This document shows positions 6,357-8,769 of a stretch of 8,769 nucleotides of DNA, piece after piece. The stretch is from an uncultured Rickettsiales bacterium. GTDB lineage: Bacteria; Pseudomonadota; Alphaproteobacteria; Rickettsiales; UBA1997. Numbering within the stretch: the first letter of the stretch is position 1; every line of letters starts with the position of its first letter. Both the position numbers and the translations under genes were made by a program. Location: positions 1-8,769 of the forward strand of contig CATOLK010000044.1 in assembly GCA_951801155.1 (NCBI GenBank), read 5' to 3'. The notes beneath the pieces are model-generated. The model was not told where the DNA came from. It saw only the letters and a list, made by a program, of their open reading frames with translations, and ran no database searches.

Positions 6357-8769
6357 ATGTCAGATAGTAGTTTAGAGCAAAAAGTCTTAGAATATAAAAA
6401 AGCTGCTGATAAAGGAAATATTGATGCTATGTATAATTATGCCACAATGTTAAAAAATGGAGAAGGGGTTGCAATGAACAAAGAAGAAGCGGTAAGATAT
6501 TATAAGATGGCAGCTGATAGTGGTGATGTTGATGCTATGTTGGGCTATGCTTGGATGTTAGATGAAGGAGATGGAATTGAAGTAGATAAGAATGAGGCAA
6601 TAAAATATTACAAAATGGCGGCTGATAAAGGAAATATTGATGCTATGTATAATTATGCTGTTACAATGTTAGAAAATGGAGATGGAATTGAAGTAGATAA
6701 AAATGAGGTAGCAAAATATTACAAAATGGCGGCTGATAAAGGATACACTGATGCTATGAATAATTATGCTATAATGTTAGAAAATGGAGAAGGGGTTACA
6801 ATGAACAAAGAAGAAGCGATAAGATATTATAAAATGGCCGCTGATAAAGGAAATATTGATGCTATGTATAATTATGCCACAATGTTAGAAAATGGAGATG
6901 GAATTGAAGTAGATAAGAATGAGGCAATAAAATATTACAAAATGGCAGCTGATAAAGGACACACTGATGCTATGAATAATTATGCTGCAATGTTAGAAAA
7001 TGGAGAAGGGGTTGCAATGAATAAAGAAGAAGCAGCAAGATATTATAAGATGGCAGCTGATAAAGGAAATATTGATGCTATGTTGAGTTATGCTTGGATG
7101 TTAGATGAAGGAGATGGAATTGAAGTAGATAAGAATAAGGCAATAAAATATTACAAAATGGCTGCTGATAAGGGGCATGTTGGTGCTATCTATAATTGTG
7201 CTGTAATGTTAGAAAATGGAGAAGGAGTTAAAAAGAACGAAAAAGCAGCAATAAAATATTACAAAATGGCTGCTGATAAGGGACATGTTGGCGCTATCTA
7301 TAATTGTGCTACAATGTTAGAAAAAGGAAGAGGGGTTAAAAAGAACGAAAAAGCAGCAGTAAAATACTACAAAATAGCTGCTAATAAAGGACACATCGAT
7401 GCCATGTATGATTATGCTAATATATTATATGAAGGACTTTTAACTCAAAAAAACAGAAAAGAAGCAGCAAGATATTACAAAATGGCCGCTGATAAAGGAA
7501 ATATTGATGCTATGTTTAATTATGCTGTAATGTTAGAAAATGGAGAAGGGCTTACAATTAATAAAGAAGAAGCAGCAAGATATTACAAAATGGCCGCTGA
7601 TAAAGGAAATATTGATGCTATGTATAATTATGCTAATATATTATATGAAGGACTTTTAAATCAAAAAAACAGAAAAGAAGCAGCAAAATATTATAAATTA
7701 GCCGCTGATAATAATGATGTTAGAGCTATGCTTTGTTATGCTAAAATGTTAAATAAAGGAGAAGGAATACCAATGGATAATAAAGAGGCAGCAAAATATT
7801 GCAAAATGGCTGCTGACGAAGGTAATTTTGAAGCTAAAAAACTCTTAAGAAATATTAACAAAATTAATTTTTTAAAAAGTAAAGGATATGAAAACCCTGA
7901 AAAATTAGGTAAAGGTGGTTTTGGTGAAGTTTATAAAATGAAAAAGGATGGTGAATCATATGCTGTTAAAATTCCAATTATAAAAGAAGGAAATGTGAAA
8001 ACATTTAAACAATTAAAGAAAGATAAAGAATTACAAACACTGATTGATTTGTCTGGTGGGGGTCATACAAAAAAAATTGATGAATTCAATATAATGGAAA
8101 AAGGAGAAAAAAAGATATACCAGATAGAAATACTTAAATTGAGGGAAAAAGATGATTTATCTAAAATTTTAGAATCAAAAAAAAATATACCTAAAATTAG
8201 TTTCATTTCACAATTAGCAGTAGCTTATAAAAAATTACACTCAAACGGGATTGTTCATGGGGATATTAAGCCAGAAAACGTATTGTTTAATAAAGAAAAT
8301 AAAAGAGTAAAAACTGCTGATTATGGATTAAGTGGAATTGGAAAAATTGATTGTGCAGTTGGAACACCATTTTATATGGCACCTGAAGTTTTTAATGGGT
8401 ATGTTGATGAAAAAAGTGATGTTTATTCTATGGGAATTATGTTTCTTGAAATTCTTACTGGTAAAATAGATATAGATTTAATGGCACTTGGAAATTTAAA
8501 ACTTAATTTATCTGATATATGCAATTGTCGTAGAAAAAAAATAATAAATAATGAAAAATTAAAAAAGCTAATAAATAGAGTTTCTATGAAAGATTTATTT
8601 TCTTCCATAAATGTTGATGAAAATAATATAGGAAAAATACAAGAAGAACTTGTAGAATTAATTGCCGGAATGCTTGAAAAAGATTCAAGAAAAAGATTAT
8701 CATCAAACCAGGTGGCTGAAAAATGTGGTGAAATATTTAAAATTTGTAATTTGAGTAAAACAGAATTAG
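6357..8769 (+). CDS. Sel1-repeat protein with C-terminal Ser/Thr kinase domain (3' end outside window)
   Basis: A single open frame of 804 codons running off the right edge; I followed it by hand without a break. After a 15-residue leader come 13 Sel1-like repeats (16-484) and a half repeat (485-500), solenoids that normally bind proteins. A protein kinase domain follows (about 511-800): glycine loop GKGGFGEV (518-525), Lys538 in AVKI, probable helix-C Glu558, catalytic loop HGDIKPEN (634-641), DYG (655-657) in place of DFG, GTPFYMAPE (669-677), DVYSMGI (688-694) and a final EKDSRKR. The catalytic Lys and Asp and the metal-binding Asn and Asp are present, so it should be active. HGD rather than HRD makes it a non-RD kinase, whose activity usually does not depend on activation-loop phosphorylation. 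No signal peptide, membrane helix or PASTA domain is seen. It is divergent from the housekeeping operon and less AT-rich. A host-directed effector or signalling scaffold is possible; substrate unknown. Confidence 0.93.
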   Translation, partial: MSDSSLEQKVLEYKKAADKGNIDAMYNYATMLKNGEGVAMNKEEAVRYYKMAADSGDVDAMLGYAWMLDEGDGIEVDKNEAIKYYKMAADKGNIDAMYNYAVTMLENGDGIEVDKNEVAKYYKMAADKGYTDAMNNYAIMLENGEGVTMNKEEAIRYYKMAADKGNIDAMYNYATMLENGDGIEVDKNEAIKYYKMAADKGHTDAMNNYAAMLENGEGVAMNKEEAARYYKMAADKGNIDAMLSYAWMLDEGDGIEVDKNKAIKYYKMAADKGHVGAIYNCAVMLENGEGVKKNEKAAIKYYKMAADKGHVGAIYNCATMLEKGRGVKKNEKAAVKYYKIAANKGHIDAMYDYANILYEGLLTQKNRKEAARYYKMAADKGNIDAMFNYAVMLENGEGLTINKEEAARYYKMAADKGNIDAMYNYANILYEGLLNQKNRKEAAKYYKLAADNNDVRAMLCYAKMLNKGEGIPMDNKEAAKYCKMAADEGNFEAKKLLRNINKINFLKSKGYENPEKLGKGGFGEVYKMKKDGESYAVKIPIIKEGNVKTFKQLKKDKELQTLIDLSGGGHTKKIDEFNIMEKGEKKIYQIEILKLREKDDLSKILESKKNIPKISFISQLAVAYKKLHSNGIVHGDIKPENVLFNKENKRVKTADYGLSGIGKIDCAVGTPFYMAPEVFNGYVDEKSDVYSMGIMFLEILTGKIDIDLMALGNLKLNLSDICNCRRKKIINNEKLKKLINRVSMKDLFSSINVDENNIGKIQEELVELIAGMLEKDSRKRLSSNQVAEKCGEIFKICNLSKTEL
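6402..7856 (+). repeat. Tandem array of 108-bp Sel1 coding repeats
   Basis: Thirteen units of 36 codons plus a 16-codon remnant, starting at 6402, 6510, 6618, 6729, 6837, 6945, 7053, 7161, 7269, 7377, 7485, 7593, 7701 and 7809. The core is AADKGxxDAMxxYAxMLxxGxG followed by a variable loop and EAxxYYKM. Unit 3 has one extra codon (AVTML instead of AxML). Loops fall into classes: VAMNKEEA or similar (1, 4, 6, 11), IEVDKNEA (2, 3, 5, 7), VKKNEKAA (8, 9) and LLxQKNRKEAA (10, 12); unit 13 is more diverged. Long stretches are identical between units at DNA level, showing recent expansion. Confidence 0.93.

Noticed and set aside
6402..7808. CRISPR-like regular repeats
   Set aside because: The 108-bp period is an exact multiple of three (apart from one extra codon), is coding throughout and has no unique spacers; it is a Sel1 coding array.
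6357..7910. A frameshift between the Sel1 part and the kinase part
   Set aside because: Codon counting from 6357 puts Lys519 of the glycine loop at 7911, exactly in frame, and the repeats stay in phase, so it is one gene.
8423..8608. Leftward open frame under the kinase domain
   Set aside because: Antisense to the conserved kinase C-lobe with no supporting signals.

Overview
The window is very AT-rich bacterial DNA using the standard code: TGA serves as a stop in at least tsaE and the RDD gene, and TGG encodes Trp. murG implies a peptidoglycan-making cell. tsaE and yraN are ordinary bacterial genes. The extreme AT bias, decayed-looking intergenic DNA and a eukaryote-like Sel1/kinase protein fit a host-associated bacterium with a reduced genome. 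An alphaproteobacterial-type symbiont is possible, but the lineage cannot be fixed from this window.

Layout. Positions 1-498 hold no convincing intact gene. They contain a strong AT hairpin (7-35), one copy of a degenerate repeat (about 56-252) and reading frames that look like a decayed leftward gene. Positions 499-2163 (leftward) encode formate-tetrahydrofolate ligase. Positions 2270-5823 are a tight leftward operon transcribed in the order RDD membrane protein, fused CoaD-like/P-loop kinase protein, YraN, MurG, TsaE. Its genes overlap or lie only 3-8 bp apart, and a good promoter candidate sits just upstream at 5856-5883. Positions 5824-6356 are a divergent intergenic region carrying that promoter, the second copy of the degenerate repeat (about 5971-6192) and the leader of the next gene. 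From 6357 rightward to the window edge runs one uninterrupted frame of at least 804 codons: thirteen and a half Sel1-like repeats followed by a complete-looking Ser/Thr protein kinase domain. Its stop lies beyond the window.

How they work together. The leftward genes are housekeeping: one-carbon metabolism (Fhs), coenzyme A synthesis (the CoaD-like fusion), cell wall synthesis (MurG), t6A tRNA modification (TsaE), a probable DNA-processing nuclease-fold protein (YraN) and a small membrane protein (RDD).

The Sel1-kinase protein is the accessory element. Its repeats are nearly identical at DNA level and show higher-order duplication. It has no evident signal peptide or membrane segment, and unlike its neighbours it has a clear Shine-Dalgarno site. 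The most noteworthy observations are this protein, the CoaD plus CoaE-like fusion resembling the layout of eukaryotic CoA synthase, and the pair of diverged direct repeats either side of the housekeeping block.
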